A DNA stretch of 64,000 nt from Candidatus Thorarchaeota archaeon MP8T_1 (GTDB lineage Archaea; Asgardarchaeota; Thorarchaeia; Thorarchaeales; Thorarchaeaceae). The stretch lies in NCBI GenBank assembly GCA_002825465.1, contig PJER01000002.1, positions 124,001-188,000 on the forward strand. Reading direction: 5' to 3'. Position numbers and translations under genes: made by a program. Below, piece by piece: positions 35,762-43,986 of the stretch. The notes beneath the pieces are model-generated. The model was not told the DNA's origin, searched no databases, and saw nothing but the letters and a program-made list of their open reading frames with translations. Every line of letters begins with the position of its first letter. The stretch's first letter is position 1.

Positions 35762-35835
35762 TTCGCGAACCAACTAGTGACAAGGTTTTTTAGTGTGACT
35801 CGCGAAACCGTAATTACTCTAGCTCTATACAGAGC
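35762..35835 (+). promoter_or_regulatory. Leader region with paired CGCGAA sites and small hairpin before the longin-like gene
   Basis: A TATA-like TATAAAT lies at 35743-35749. Downstream are TTCGCGAA (35762-35769, palindromic) and TCGCGAAA (35800-35807), which can act as two protein sites or as arms of a stem. A small hairpin GCTCT-ATAC-AGAGC (35822-35835) precedes the ribosome site. The region is 150 bases long without a credible gene. Confidence 0.35.
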
Positions 35836-35865
35836 AAATCCCTTGGGACTGGGAGAGAAGCCGAA

Positions 35866-37005
35866 ATGCCCGTTGCAATGCTGCTCATAGACTGGGACTC
35901 AAAGATTGGTGCCGTACTGAAATCAAAGGTACCAGCAGATTTTGCTGATTATTATCGTGAGGATCTTAATACAGAAATCATGCGTATCTTCACATCACAC
36001 GCTATGGGTGATGCGACTGCAGGATTCTCATCTTTGAGTATCCGAATTGGTGGAGAAGAGTATAGTGTGGCGTCATACTATACTGGAATTGTACGAGAGG
36101 AGGAACAGTACTGTGTTTCACTTCTGCTTACTCCTTCAGAGGACCCAAAGATGTTCGAGGCTGCTATAACCTCGGTGGTCACTCCTCTTACAAATGCTGT
36201 CGTAGCTATGACTGATGCAGAATTGCAAGATGAGCTCGATAATACTTATCGTAGGATTATTCGATTGGCAGGAATGACTGATGAATCCCGCTTAGCACGG
36301 CTATTCTCTGATGAAGTATCCCGTGCAGTTTTTCCAAAACTCTGGAAAGGTGGTATTTCAAAAGAAGAGCTGGAAGAGTGGCTCAAGATGGTAACAGGGC
36401 TTCCCAGCGTAAGTGTTGATTCTATAATTGCACCTTTTGAAGAACTTGGTCTTGTTAAGACAGAATGGGTCGATGAGATTGGACGAACCTGTGTTTTCAT
36501 GATTAAAGACCTTGAAGTCTTCCGAGCACCCCCTCTTGTCGCAATGGAAGCTGCAAGTAGTGTTCTCGATCCTGAACTAGCTGCTGAATACAAAGCTGAG
36601 GTTCTAGAATTTCTCACAGAGTGGCAAAAGACACCTGAAGATACTGTTTCAGTTGCTCAAGTATTAGCAGATCCTGATTGTTATGATACTCTATCGGAAT
36701 TGCGACGTAGACCAGCTAACATCTCTGAGCTAGAAGCGACACTTGGTATACCGCCGAAGGAGCTCAAAGAAGCAATACAGACTTTGAAGAAATTCCGAGT
36801 TGTATCTGAAAAACGAAGGAAAGGTGCGTCTGGCGAATTTGATAAGTGGCTCTTCCTATTGAATGACATCCGCGTCAGATTGTTCTTCCCAGAATATTTC
36901 TTACAGACATTAGTGACTGATCTTGAAAAGACTCCAGATGATATCAAAGCAATGGAGATGGTACATCAACATCTTCGTCTACTGAGAGATAATTTTCCAA
37001 GATAA
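35866..37005 (+). CDS. Longin-like domain protein with winged-helix modules
   Basis: About 379 residues. Residues 1-115 look like a longin or Roadblock-type domain: a first strand MLLIDWDSKIGAVLKSKVP, a central strand pair with SIRIGGEEYSVASYYTG, YCVSLLLTPSED, and a closing helix. The remainder is built of helical modules with winged-helix character (WKGGISKEELEEWLKMVTGLPSVSVDSIIAPFEELGLV; RRPANISELEATLGIPPKELKEAIQTLKKFRVV). No enzyme motif. It lies just before the ncRNA candidate and the longin-Arf gene on the same strand, so a shared GTPase role is plausible. Domain naming is by pattern. Confidence 0.68.
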   Translation: MPVAMLLIDWDSKIGAVLKSKVPADFADYYREDLNTEIMRIFTSHAMGDATAGFSSLSIRIGGEEYSVASYYTGIVREEEQYCVSLLLTPSEDPKMFEAAITSVVTPLTNAVVAMTDAELQDELDNTYRRIIRLAGMTDESRLARLFSDEVSRAVFPKLWKGGISKEELEEWLKMVTGLPSVSVDSIIAPFEELGLVKTEWVDEIGRTCVFMIKDLEVFRAPPLVAMEAASSVLDPELAAEYKAEVLEFLTEWQKTPEDTVSVAQVLADPDCYDTLSELRRRPANISELEATLGIPPKELKEAIQTLKKFRVVSEKRRKGASGEFDKWLFLLNDIRVRLFFPEYFLQTLVTDLEKTPDDIKAMEMVHQHLRLLRDNFPR

Positions 37006-37054
37006 GTTACCATTGGTCACTTGTAGTTGTCTTGAAAGATATAGTGAATACGCG

Positions 37055-37096
37055 GCATCCTGCGATATTTACAAATCACATGAATGCATCCTGCGA
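37055..37096 (+). repeat. Two 11-base direct repeats upstream of the ncRNA candidate
   Basis: GCATCCTGCGA occurs at 37055-37065 and 37086-37096, 31 bases apart, that is three helical turns. The pair lies about 40 bases upstream of a TATA-like box. The spacing suits two regulator dimers on the same face of the DNA. Confidence 0.45.
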
Positions 37097-37136
37097 CTCC
37101 TACGATATGCTATCTACTAATATTCAACTAGAAACC

Positions 37137-37146
37137 GTTATATGCC
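37137..37146 (+). promoter_or_regulatory. Archaeal TATA-type promoter element for the ncRNA candidate
   Basis: GTTATATGCC preceded by an A-rich GAAAC BRE-like element. A start about 25-28 bases downstream would fall near 37166, just before the structured GC-rich segment. No protein-coding start follows at a normal distance. Confidence 0.45.
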
Positions 37147-37165
37147 GTTTTGGAGATGATTGCTC

Positions 37166-37345
37166 AGTGAACTTCATACGGAGGGCGGACTTCCCCCGTC
37201 AGGAACTCGCAATACACGGTCCCACGAGTTCTAGTCCCTAATGCAGTGTCAACTGCACTGTTCTTGCGCATAAACGAATTTTGCCGCCCCTGTAGAAGAA
37301 CACGCTCCAACGGATGTTTGGGGTTCTCTGAACCCCCGACATCTA
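37166..37345 (+). ncRNA. Candidate structured non-coding RNA, unidentified
   Basis: A 470-base gap holds no convincing gene but contains a segment clearly richer in G and C than its flanks. It can form at least three helices: ACGG-A-GGG near 37179 with CCCCCGT near 37194; GAACTCG (37203-37209) with CGAGTTC (37225-37231); and a long hairpin GATGT-TT-GGGGTTC-TCT-GAACCCC-CG-ACATC at 37313-37343. A TATA box lies upstream and a T-rich stretch follows. I compared it by eye with RNase P, SRP, 5S and tRNA patterns and found no match. The exact ends are guesses. It could also be the leader of the GTPase gene at 37477. Confidence 0.45.
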
Positions 37346-37476
37346 ACTTGAATTTTATTCAGTATTGCCTACGATACACACAATACAACTTAATTTACTC
37401 CCACAGCTTTAACTTAATGTCGAGATGACTCTGAGATTGCTGTTTCCCGACCAAATATCTCACTGGTGAATATGAA

Positions 37477-39474
37477 TTGATACATAACACATACCTCATA
37501 CGAATTTCGAACAAAGAGATTTTAGCTTCTACCAAATACTGGCCAGTAGATATTCCACGTGAAACTATCGATGAGTTCATTGATACGCGAGAAGATTTAC
37601 GATCAGAACATGATGAGGTTCCTGAACTCGCACTCACTGTTGGTACTCACAAATTCCATGCAAAAGATGTCATTTCCGATGTAATCCTTGTCTTTGTTAC
37701 AGATAAGGAAGAGGAAGAGAGTAGCATCTTCGAGAAAGTTGTTAATGGAAAGAATCTCTTGAAGCGGGTTCTCTCAAAATCTGGTCTTGATAGTGTTCGT
37801 GAAAATTTTGAACGGTTGATTGAACCTTCAGTCATTACTCGATTGAAAATTGCATTGGTTGGTGAAGGTGGTGTAGGAAAAACTACGACTTTGCATCTTC
37901 TACTTGGAGACACACCTCCGTTGCAATATGTACCAACAATCGCATTGAATCTAGAAACTGTCGAGAATATTCGATTTGGTAACTACTCGCTTGTTCTCTG
38001 GGATTTTGCTGGACAAGAGCGATTCAGAACATTATGGAGATTTTATTTCCATGGAGCAGATGTCATCTTTTTGGTATGTGATTCTACCCTTCGTAATGTT
38101 ATCATCAGTAAGGACATTCTCAAACTCATAAAAAGAGATGCACCAAAGGTTCCAGTCTTTGCTATGGCTAACAAACAAGACAAACCAAATGCCATGAAAC
38201 CTGAAGTTGTACAAAAGATTCTCGGAATCCCTACATATCCCATGGTAGCTATCGATAAAGCACGTCGAGATGAGATGCTGAGAATTCTAATGACTGCAGC
38301 ATCACAATTTGTTGGAGTAGCTCTTCCTGATCTTCCTACATCAGAACTACTGAAGTTTACAGATACTGCTACTGAAGAAGCAATTGCAGAAATTGATGCT
38401 CTTGAGGAAGCCGGTGAAGAGGAAGAAGAATATGAGGAAATAATTGAAGAAGTTCTCGTAGATGAAGAGGGCCATATAATTGAAAATCTGGATGACTATG
38501 AGATTATAGAAGAGGTTGTCGAAGAAATAGAAGAAGAAGAGGATGAAGAAGCCACTGAAGAACCCGAGGAAATTCCACTTGAAGAAGAACCTCTGGTGAA
38601 GATTGAGGAAGAACTTGAAGAGATTGAGATTGAAATTAGTCAGGATGACACTCCTCTTGAAGAATTGGAAGTTCTTGTTGAAGATGAAATCAAGGGCGAC
38701 GTTGAAGAGGAACAAGAGGAACTCATAGTTATTGAAGGACCTGATGATATTTCAAGTGAGGTATCAGTGGACATTCAAATTGAAGAGGAAAATGTAGAAT
38801 CGAGTATTGTTGACACTCCTACACATGAAGAAGACATCAAGATTGATTCTGATATACCTACCACGACAGATGAAATCGTTTCTGTTGAAGCGGATTTACC
38901 AGATACGGATGTTGTTAGCGATGAGGTTGAGCAAATCGAATTAGCCGCCTTGCAATCTCTAAGCGACTCTTCAGAGTCTGGTGATGATATTGTGTCTGAA
39001 ACTAGTGGAGCGGTCTCTGTTGATGTAGACTCAGACGAACCAATATCAACTGTATCGGAAGAAGATGAAATCTTTGCAACCTCAGAAACTCCCGAACCTA
39101 AAGTTGTTGTAATTTCAAATGAACATGATATTAGAATGGCTAAAGAAATCATTTTCGAAGCCCTCGAAGCAGATGATATAATCTCAGCTGAAATCGATAG
39201 AGTCCCTCACGAAGAACTTGATGGAGCTCTCGAAGCATTTGGAAGTGATGAAGCACTACCGAAAGAAGAAGAAGAAGATGTCGCACCAGAAGTGATAGAC
39301 AGAGAATCACTTGAAGAACTAGAATCGATTTTAGGGCCTCTAGATAAATCTGTAGGCGGTTCTGGAGCACAGAAAGATCATGGCGATGATGATCACCTAC
39401 CAATTGATAATGAATCATTGAAGGAACTTAGTGATCTCTTGGATTTTGTTGAATCAGATGAGGACGAGTACTGA
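37477..39474 (+). CDS. Longin-like domain fused to Arf-type GTPase with long acidic tail
   Basis: 665 residues in three parts. Residues 1-115 look like a longin-type domain (NTYLIRISNKEILASTKYW, AKDVISDVILVFVTDKEE). Residues 122-285 are an Arf-family G domain: G1 GEGGVGKT (129-136), PTIALN in switch I, WDFAGQERFRTLWRFYF (175-191) and NKQDKPNAM (232-240), the last two being close to the Arf sequences WDVGGQ..RPLWRHYF and NKQDLPNAM. Residues about 296-665 are low-complexity and very rich in Glu and Asp, probably disordered. TTG start with GGTGA seven bases upstream. It may act as a membrane or complex switch whose tail recruits partners; inferred. Confidence 0.85.
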   Translation: MIHNTYLIRISNKEILASTKYWPVDIPRETIDEFIDTREDLRSEHDEVPELALTVGTHKFHAKDVISDVILVFVTDKEEEESSIFEKVVNGKNLLKRVLSKSGLDSVRENFERLIEPSVITRLKIALVGEGGVGKTTTLHLLLGDTPPLQYVPTIALNLETVENIRFGNYSLVLWDFAGQERFRTLWRFYFHGADVIFLVCDSTLRNVIISKDILKLIKRDAPKVPVFAMANKQDKPNAMKPEVVQKILGIPTYPMVAIDKARRDEMLRILMTAASQFVGVALPDLPTSELLKFTDTATEEAIAEIDALEEAGEEEEEYEEIIEEVLVDEEGHIIENLDDYEIIEEVVEEIEEEEDEEATEEPEEIPLEEEPLVKIEEELEEIEIEISQDDTPLEELEVLVEDEIKGDVEEEQEELIVIEGPDDISSEVSVDIQIEEENVESSIVDTPTHEEDIKIDSDIPTTTDEIVSVEADLPDTDVVSDEVEQIELAALQSLSDSSESGDDIVSETSGAVSVDVDSDEPISTVSEEDEIFATSETPEPKVVVISNEHDIRMAKEIIFEALEADDIISAEIDRVPHEELDGALEAFGSDEALPKEEEEDVAPEVIDRESLEELESILGPLDKSVGGSGAQKDHGDDDHLPIDNESLKELSDLLDFVESDEDEY

Positions 39475-39539
39475 ATTTCAGTATCTTGCGGAACACTGAT
39501 TTGTATGTTTGAACGTGAAAAATAGGTGAGTGAGAATCT

Positions 39540-39902
39540 TTGAAGATTGCAGAAGTTGAACCAGAAAAAAATGTGAATGATCTAATCGTTCGTATTGTGT
39601 CCATTGCCCCGGCGAGAATCATTAAGACTCGAGCAGGAAGAAAAACAATGCTCAAAGAAGTCTTAATTGCAGATGATTCAGGTTCGTGCATTCTTTCATT
39701 ATGGGGTTTCAATGAGGGAAATGATCTGTCTGCAGGAATGGTCATTAAGATCACTGATGGTTGGGCCAAAGAGTGGCAAGGACAAATCCAACTTTCTCTA
39801 GGTCGTTCGGGGAAATATGAGATTTTAGAAGATGATGGTTCTGTTCTATCAATAACTGAACTAGGTGAGAAATCAGAATCCAGAACAGCTTTTGAGGAAT
39901 AG
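39540..39902 (+). CDS. Single OB-fold ssDNA-binding protein (archaeal SSB type)
   Basis: 120 residues with one OB fold, like the Sulfolobus SSB. The first strand IVRIVSIAPARIIKTRAGRKTMLKEVLIADDSGSCILSLW (positions 16-55) and GWAKEWQGQIQLSLGRSGKYEIL are typical of the family. A short tail with Glu and Ser follows, where SSB proteins usually bind partners. TTG start with AGGTGAG nine bases upstream. The next gene begins 28 bases later. Confidence 0.85.
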   Translation: MKIAEVEPEKNVNDLIVRIVSIAPARIIKTRAGRKTMLKEVLIADDSGSCILSLWGFNEGNDLSAGMVIKITDGWAKEWQGQIQLSLGRSGKYEILEDDGSVLSITELGEKSESRTAFEE

Positions 39903-39930
39903 TAACCAATATTGTGGAGTCGAAGATACG

Positions 39931-40431
39931 ATGGTTCAAGTCTATCTCTCAGCACCAATAATTCATAATGACCTCCGAAAGGATGACTTTTGTACAGTTG
40001 CTATGAAAGCAGCTGAAGATAAAGGAATTACAGTATTTGCTCCTCAATTTTTGGATCCTGCTGAGCCTCATATTATTTACAAGCGTGATGTGGATAATGT
40101 CCTAAAGAGTGATTTTTTGATAGCAGAAATTTCAAACCCATCCCTTGGAGTTGGAATGGAGATTATGCTCTCAATCGAGCATCTCAAACCTGTTCTTCTG
40201 TTCTATAACGGTGATATCCGTCGCCTCTCGAAGATGGTGCGAGGTGCAGTTGGCACAGTTCTATTCGAATATGACTTACTAGATGATGTTGATAAAATAT
40301 TACGCAGGCTCAATCTGGAGAACCTGATTGTTCTAAATTGTGTCCAGTGTGATAGTCACGTTGCAGAAGTGATTGATGAGGAAATTCACTGTGTTGCATG
40401 TGGATCTATGATAAGTGGAGGAGGACAATGA
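39931..40431 (+). CDS. Nucleoside 2-deoxyribosyltransferase-like protein with zinc ribbon
   Basis: About 166 residues. The N-terminal 120 residues follow the NDT/PNPOx-like Rossmann pattern: VYLSAPIIHNDLRKD, ITVFAPQFLDPAEPH, IYKRDVDNVLKSDFLIAEISNPSLGVGMEI, and VLLFYN. In the family the Asp and Glu of DxxxLxxSDxxIAE..PSxGxGxEI bind the nucleoside, and they are present. The C-terminus adds CVQCDSHVAEVIDEEIHCVACG, a zinc ribbon not usual in the family. ATG 39931 overlaps nothing; its stop overlaps the next ATG by an ATGA. Confidence 0.8.
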   Translation: MVQVYLSAPIIHNDLRKDDFCTVAMKAAEDKGITVFAPQFLDPAEPHIIYKRDVDNVLKSDFLIAEISNPSLGVGMEIMLSIEHLKPVLLFYNGDIRRLSKMVRGAVGTVLFEYDLLDDVDKILRRLNLENLIVLNCVQCDSHVAEVIDEEIHCVACGSMISGGGQ

Positions 40432-41423
40432 GTACCTCTATCATTGACGAATCGACTAGTAAACTCAAGGTCGTCTTACTTCTTGTTCTATCTGTTTCCA
40501 TGGTATCCAGTGCTTCAATTCTAATCCTTTCTAGTACCTCTCCTTCACTCGTGAAAGTCTTCTGGCGAACACTATACGGTTCACTCTTTATGGGAATGAT
40601 TGGGGCGGCACGTGGAGACCTCGCTACCCTACGTACACCCAAGGTCAAAGATAATCTTCACTGGTTAGCAGGAATTGGAGTTATCCTCTCTCTTCATTTT
40701 TCAACATGGTTCCAATCATTAGAGATGACCTCGATAGCCGCAAGTGTTGTCCTTGTAGATTCGTCACCAATCTTCACTGCTATATTTTCTACTGTTTTCC
40801 TTGGAGAATCTATCCGCAGACGTAGTTGGATTGGAATATTTGTTGCTGTCTCAGGAGCTATATTTCTTGCTTGGGTTGATTATGGGGGGATTGATTTGAG
40901 TGGAAATCTGTTAGCTCTGAGTGGAGACCTTCTAGCTCTTTCTGGTGCTGTTTTTCTTGCAATCTACTTCATCGGAGGTCGGAAGTATGCAAAAGGAATG
41001 CCCATAACAGTATACACATCGATTGTGTATCTATTCGCTGCAATTACAACACTTATTCTATGCATTCCATTTGGATATGATGTATTGGTCTTCGATCCCA
41101 TTGAAATTCTGATATTCATAGGATTAGCGATCTTCCCGACTGTCTTGGGACATTCTGTTAACAACTACTTACTTACCAAAGTTCCTGCCTATGTTGTTTC
41201 GTCAGCAGTTCTTGGTGAACCAATAGGTGCTACACTCTTAGGTGCGTTGATATTCATGGCATATCCTGCACCATTAGTCTGGGTAGGCTTTTTCGTCATT
41301 CTTCTGGGAGTCGCTATTGTTCTAGCAGACATTGTGAGTAAGGAACGAGCAGTGCGTTCATCCCTTGATGACACCAATGGGTCTCAGTCTGACAGCTTTA
41401 GTAGCGATTCCAACGGCATCTGA
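40428..41423 (+). CDS. EamA/DMT family transporter
   Basis: About 331 residues with ten transmembrane helices in two EamA repeats (about 10-140 and 155-290). Typical marks are SLEMTSIAASVVLVDSSPIFTAIFSTVFLGE in repeat one and VLGEPIGATLLGALIFMAYPAPLVWVGFFVILLGV in repeat two. A hydrophilic Ser-rich tail ends the protein and overlaps the 3' end of rtcB by 66 bases in opposite direction. ATG 40428 forms an ATGA overlap with the upstream gene and has GGAGGA in front. Substrate unknown. Confidence 0.9.
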   Translation: MSTSIIDESTSKLKVVLLLVLSVSMVSSASILILSSTSPSLVKVFWRTLYGSLFMGMIGAARGDLATLRTPKVKDNLHWLAGIGVILSLHFSTWFQSLEMTSIAASVVLVDSSPIFTAIFSTVFLGESIRRRSWIGIFVAVSGAIFLAWVDYGGIDLSGNLLALSGDLLALSGAVFLAIYFIGGRKYAKGMPITVYTSIVYLFAAITTLILCIPFGYDVLVFDPIEILIFIGLAIFPTVLGHSVNNYLLTKVPAYVVSSAVLGEPIGATLLGALIFMAYPAPLVWVGFFVILLGVAIVLADIVSKERAVRSSLDDTNGSQSDSFSSDSNGI

Positions 41424-42803
41424 GACTTTGACTACTTCATCTACATCCTTATACGCACCTGGGGCTTCTTCTGCAATAACAATGCCCTTGGTAGCTCTTA
41501 CTAGGATGCCCTCACCAGCAAGTTTGTCTTGAACTTCTTTTCCGAAGAATTGTTTCTTTGCTCGTGCTCTGCTCATGAATCTGCCAGCACCATGAGCAGT
41601 TGATCCGAATGATAGTTCCATACTCTTTTCATTGCCCATGAGGATGTATGATGCTGTTCCCATTGTCCCTGGAATGATGACGGGTTGACCTACATTTCTG
41701 TATTTTATAGGTACATCTGGGTGTCCTGGAGGAAATGCACGAGTTGCACCCTTTCTGTGAACAACTACTCTCTTTTTCTTTCCATTGATATCGTGCTCTT
41801 CCACCTTTCCCATGTTGTGAGCAACATCGTAAATCAGACCCATATCAAGGTCTTCAGGTGATTGACCCATTATCTTACTGAAGGCCTCTCTAGTCCAGTG
41901 CATCATGACCTGTCTATTTGCAAATGCATAGTTGGCAGCAGCACTCATAGCTCCTAGGTAGGCTTGTCCTTCTGGTGAAGTTGTAGGTGCGCTACAGAGT
42001 TCTCTATCTGGGACTTCAATGTTGTATTTTCGCATTGCCTGAGTCATCTTTCGGATGTATTCGGAACAGACCTGATGTCCTAGACCTCTAGAGCCACTAT
42101 GTATCATGACCATCACCTGACCTTTTCGTGTGATGCCCATTACTTTAGCTGCCTCGTCATCGTATATTTCATCGACAAGCTGTATCTCTAGGAAATGGTT
42201 TCCAGAGCCTAATGTACCACTCTGCTTGAGCCCTCTCTCTTTGGCAGAACCAGGAACATCATCAGGATTTGCTATAACTAATCTGCCATTAGCTTCTTGG
42301 TGGTCGAGATCTTCTTTCCATCCATATCCTTCCTCGACAGCCCACTCTGCACCACCTCTAAGGACACCATCAACTCCACTATGGGAACGTAGATTGATTT
42401 TACCTTGTTTTCCTACTCCCGTTGGGACATCTTCGAATAATTGGTCGATAAGTTGTCTTATCTTTGGTCGGACATCTTTTTCATCAAGGTTAGTTCGAAG
42501 AACTCTGACACCACAATTAATGTCATATCCAACGCCACCTGGAGAAATCACTCCCTCTTCATAATCTGTGGCAGCAACACCTCCGATTGGAAATCCATAT
42601 CCCTGATGACCATCCGGAAGAACAATGCTGTGTTTGTAAATGCCTGGGAGGCAAGCTGCATTTGTTGCTTGTTGAAAGGTTGCATCCTGTTTCATCTTCT
42701 TAACTAATGATTCAGATGCATAGATCTTCACTGGGACTTTCATGCATTGTTGAGTTTCCTGCGAAATTTCAAAGACATTATCAGAGACCTTTTTGATGTC
42801 CAT
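41358..42803 (-). CDS. rtcB: RNA 3'-phosphate ligase RtcB
   Basis: GTP- and Mn-dependent ligase that joins tRNA halves after intron removal. The metal and guanylylation site is complete: GGVGYDINCGVRVLRT, SGTLGSGNHFLEIQ, MIHSGSRGLGHQV, DVAHNMGKVEEH, GTMGTASYILMG and FGSTAHGAGRFMSR with the reactive His. The C-terminus RLRPIGVIKG is typical. 481 residues, no intein or insertion. ATG 42803 or GTG 42812 may start it. It is divergent from selD. Confidence 0.96.
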   Translation of the reverse strand: MDIKKVSDNVFEISQETQQCMKVPVKIYASESLVKKMKQDATFQQATNAACLPGIYKHSIVLPDGHQGYGFPIGGVAATDYEEGVISPGGVGYDINCGVRVLRTNLDEKDVRPKIRQLIDQLFEDVPTGVGKQGKINLRSHSGVDGVLRGGAEWAVEEGYGWKEDLDHQEANGRLVIANPDDVPGSAKERGLKQSGTLGSGNHFLEIQLVDEIYDDEAAKVMGITRKGQVMVMIHSGSRGLGHQVCSEYIRKMTQAMRKYNIEVPDRELCSAPTTSPEGQAYLGAMSAAANYAFANRQVMMHWTREAFSKIMGQSPEDLDMGLIYDVAHNMGKVEEHDINGKKKRVVVHRKGATRAFPPGHPDVPIKYRNVGQPVIIPGTMGTASYILMGNEKSMELSFGSTAHGAGRFMSRARAKKQFFGKEVQDKLAGEGILVRATKGIVIAEEAPGAYKDVDEVVKVSDAVGIATKAVRLRPIGVIKG

Positions 42804-42891
42804 TTTGACCACGTTCTCTTTTTGTTTTGCAACTTTTTGTGACTGTCGCTATAAGGGTTATGAAGTGTAGATTTATTATTATGGTCATCAG

Positions 42892-42918
42892 GTGTAGAAT
42901 TGGGTTAAAAACCCACAC
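42892..42918 (+). promoter_or_regulatory. selD: Hairpin with one-sided bulge just before the selD ribosome site
   Basis: GTGT (42892-42895) pairs with ACAC (42915-42918) and GGGTT (42902-42906) pairs with AACCC (42910-42914) around an AAA loop. Six unpaired bases, AGAATT, bulge from the 5' side only. A one-sided GAA-containing bulge recalls archaeal SECIS elements, which are usually in the 3' UTR but also known in a 5' UTR. The hairpin lies only two bases before the AAGGAGGT ribosome site, so it could also control selD translation. Confidence 0.35.
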
Positions 42919-42938
42919 GAAAGGAGGTATGTCACCAA

Positions 42939-43973
42939 GTGCCTGAAAAGCGATTGACTGCAATGGTAAAAACTCATGGCTGAAGCTGCAAGGTCAAACA
43001 GAGTGATCTCACGAAACTTCTAACTGCTGCTGGTCTTCTCTCTGAGGAAATATCCGAAGAGGGAGGAATTGGTGACGATGCTGTGGTCCGAATCGTCAAC
43101 AATGACATAGCACTCGTGGAAAATGTTGACATATTCACTCCGATTCATGATGACCCCATTATCCAAGGAAAAATCGTAGCTTGCAATGCTACGAATGATG
43201 TATTCGCAATGGGGGCAACAGATGTCGTATCCCTTCAGGCTTTCTTAGCATATCCTAAAGATTTGCCTGAAGAGATTCCTGTAGGAGTGCTGAAAGGAAT
43301 GAGCACTTTCATGACGGATCTTGGTTCCAAACTTGCTGGAGGTCAGACTATACATAATCCTGTTCCCGTCTTTGGTGGTATTGCCCTCGGCATTACACAT
43401 CCTCGAAACATTGTGTATTCGAGTGGAGCAAGACCTGGTGATATCGCAGTTCTCACGAAGCCGCTTGGAATCCAACCAGCAATGAGATCCTATAGAGATT
43501 TGCAGGATGAGAAGCGAGATGCACTTCTGACCAAGTTTGAAGAATCTGAACTCCATAAAATGCAGGATATTGCCGTTCGTTTAATGACTCAAAGCAATCT
43601 TGAAGTTGCTCAAGCAATGAACGAGGTGCAAGTAAATGCTGCAACTGACATCACCGGATTTGGTCTACTTGGTCATGCGACAAATGTGAGTTTACTAAGT
43701 GGTGTTAATATTGTGATCGATAATATTCCTGTGATAAAAGGAACTCTTCCATTAGCAGAATACTTCGGTCATAAGCTTGCGATTGGGCTAGGAGCAGAAA
43801 CCGCTGGAGGAATACTGGCATTTATGGATCCCTCTAAAGTGGAAATGTTCCAGAACTACTTAGCAGACAAAGGTCTACCAAGTTGGCCTGTTGGAAAAGC
43901 TGTGAAATCTGATGGATCACCTTGTGCCTGTTTGGCACGAGATCTTCAGTTTATTGAGACCGGGTTCCCGTGA
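42939..43973 (+). CDS. selD: Selenophosphate synthetase SelD, predicted selenoprotein (TGA at residue 15 read as Sec)
   Basis: Makes selenophosphate from selenide and ATP. Read from GTG 42939 the frame runs VPEKRLTAMVKTHG-TGA-SCKVKQSDLTKLL and then without break into GDDAVV, VDIFTPIHDDP, NATNDVFAMGA, GGQT, ITGFGLLGHA and AGGI. SelD proteins have Cys or Sec at exactly this place (GCxCK or GUxCK). The in-frame TGA is at 42981-42983. AAGGAGGT ends ten bases before the GTG, and the full length is 344 residues, the family size; a start at GTG 43083 would lose the active site. The terminal stop is also TGA. Confidence 0.88.
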
Positions 43974-43986
43974 AAGTACTGAAACC

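Noticed and set aside
35696..35890. 64-codon open frame between tmk and the longin-like gene
   Set aside because: It overlaps both genes, has no ribosome site and contains promoter-like and repeat signals.
37203..37240. tRNA-like T arm (GTTCTAGTCC) within the ncRNA candidate
   Set aside because: Position 57 is not a purine, the T stem does not pair and no acceptor or anticodon arm can be built around it.
37166..37345. RNase P RNA, SRP RNA or 5S rRNA
   Set aside because: None of the conserved core blocks of these RNAs is present by eye; a covariance search would settle it.
37032..37428. Two open frames of 69 and 60 codons in the gap before the longin-Arf gene
   Set aside because: Cys- and Arg-rich, low-complexity translations without ribosome sites; the DNA is better explained by RNA-like helices.
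38347..39152. Long minus-strand open frames opposite the acidic tail of the GTPase
   Set aside because: They are Phe/Leu- or Ser-rich mirror translations of GAA/GAT-rich codons, without start signals.
43083..43973. selD starting at the internal GTG 43083, or selD as a pseudogene broken by a stop
   Set aside because: That start removes the active site. The TGA is the only stop, it falls exactly on the Cys/Sec position, and the flanking HG-SCK motif is intact, so recoding is the better reading.
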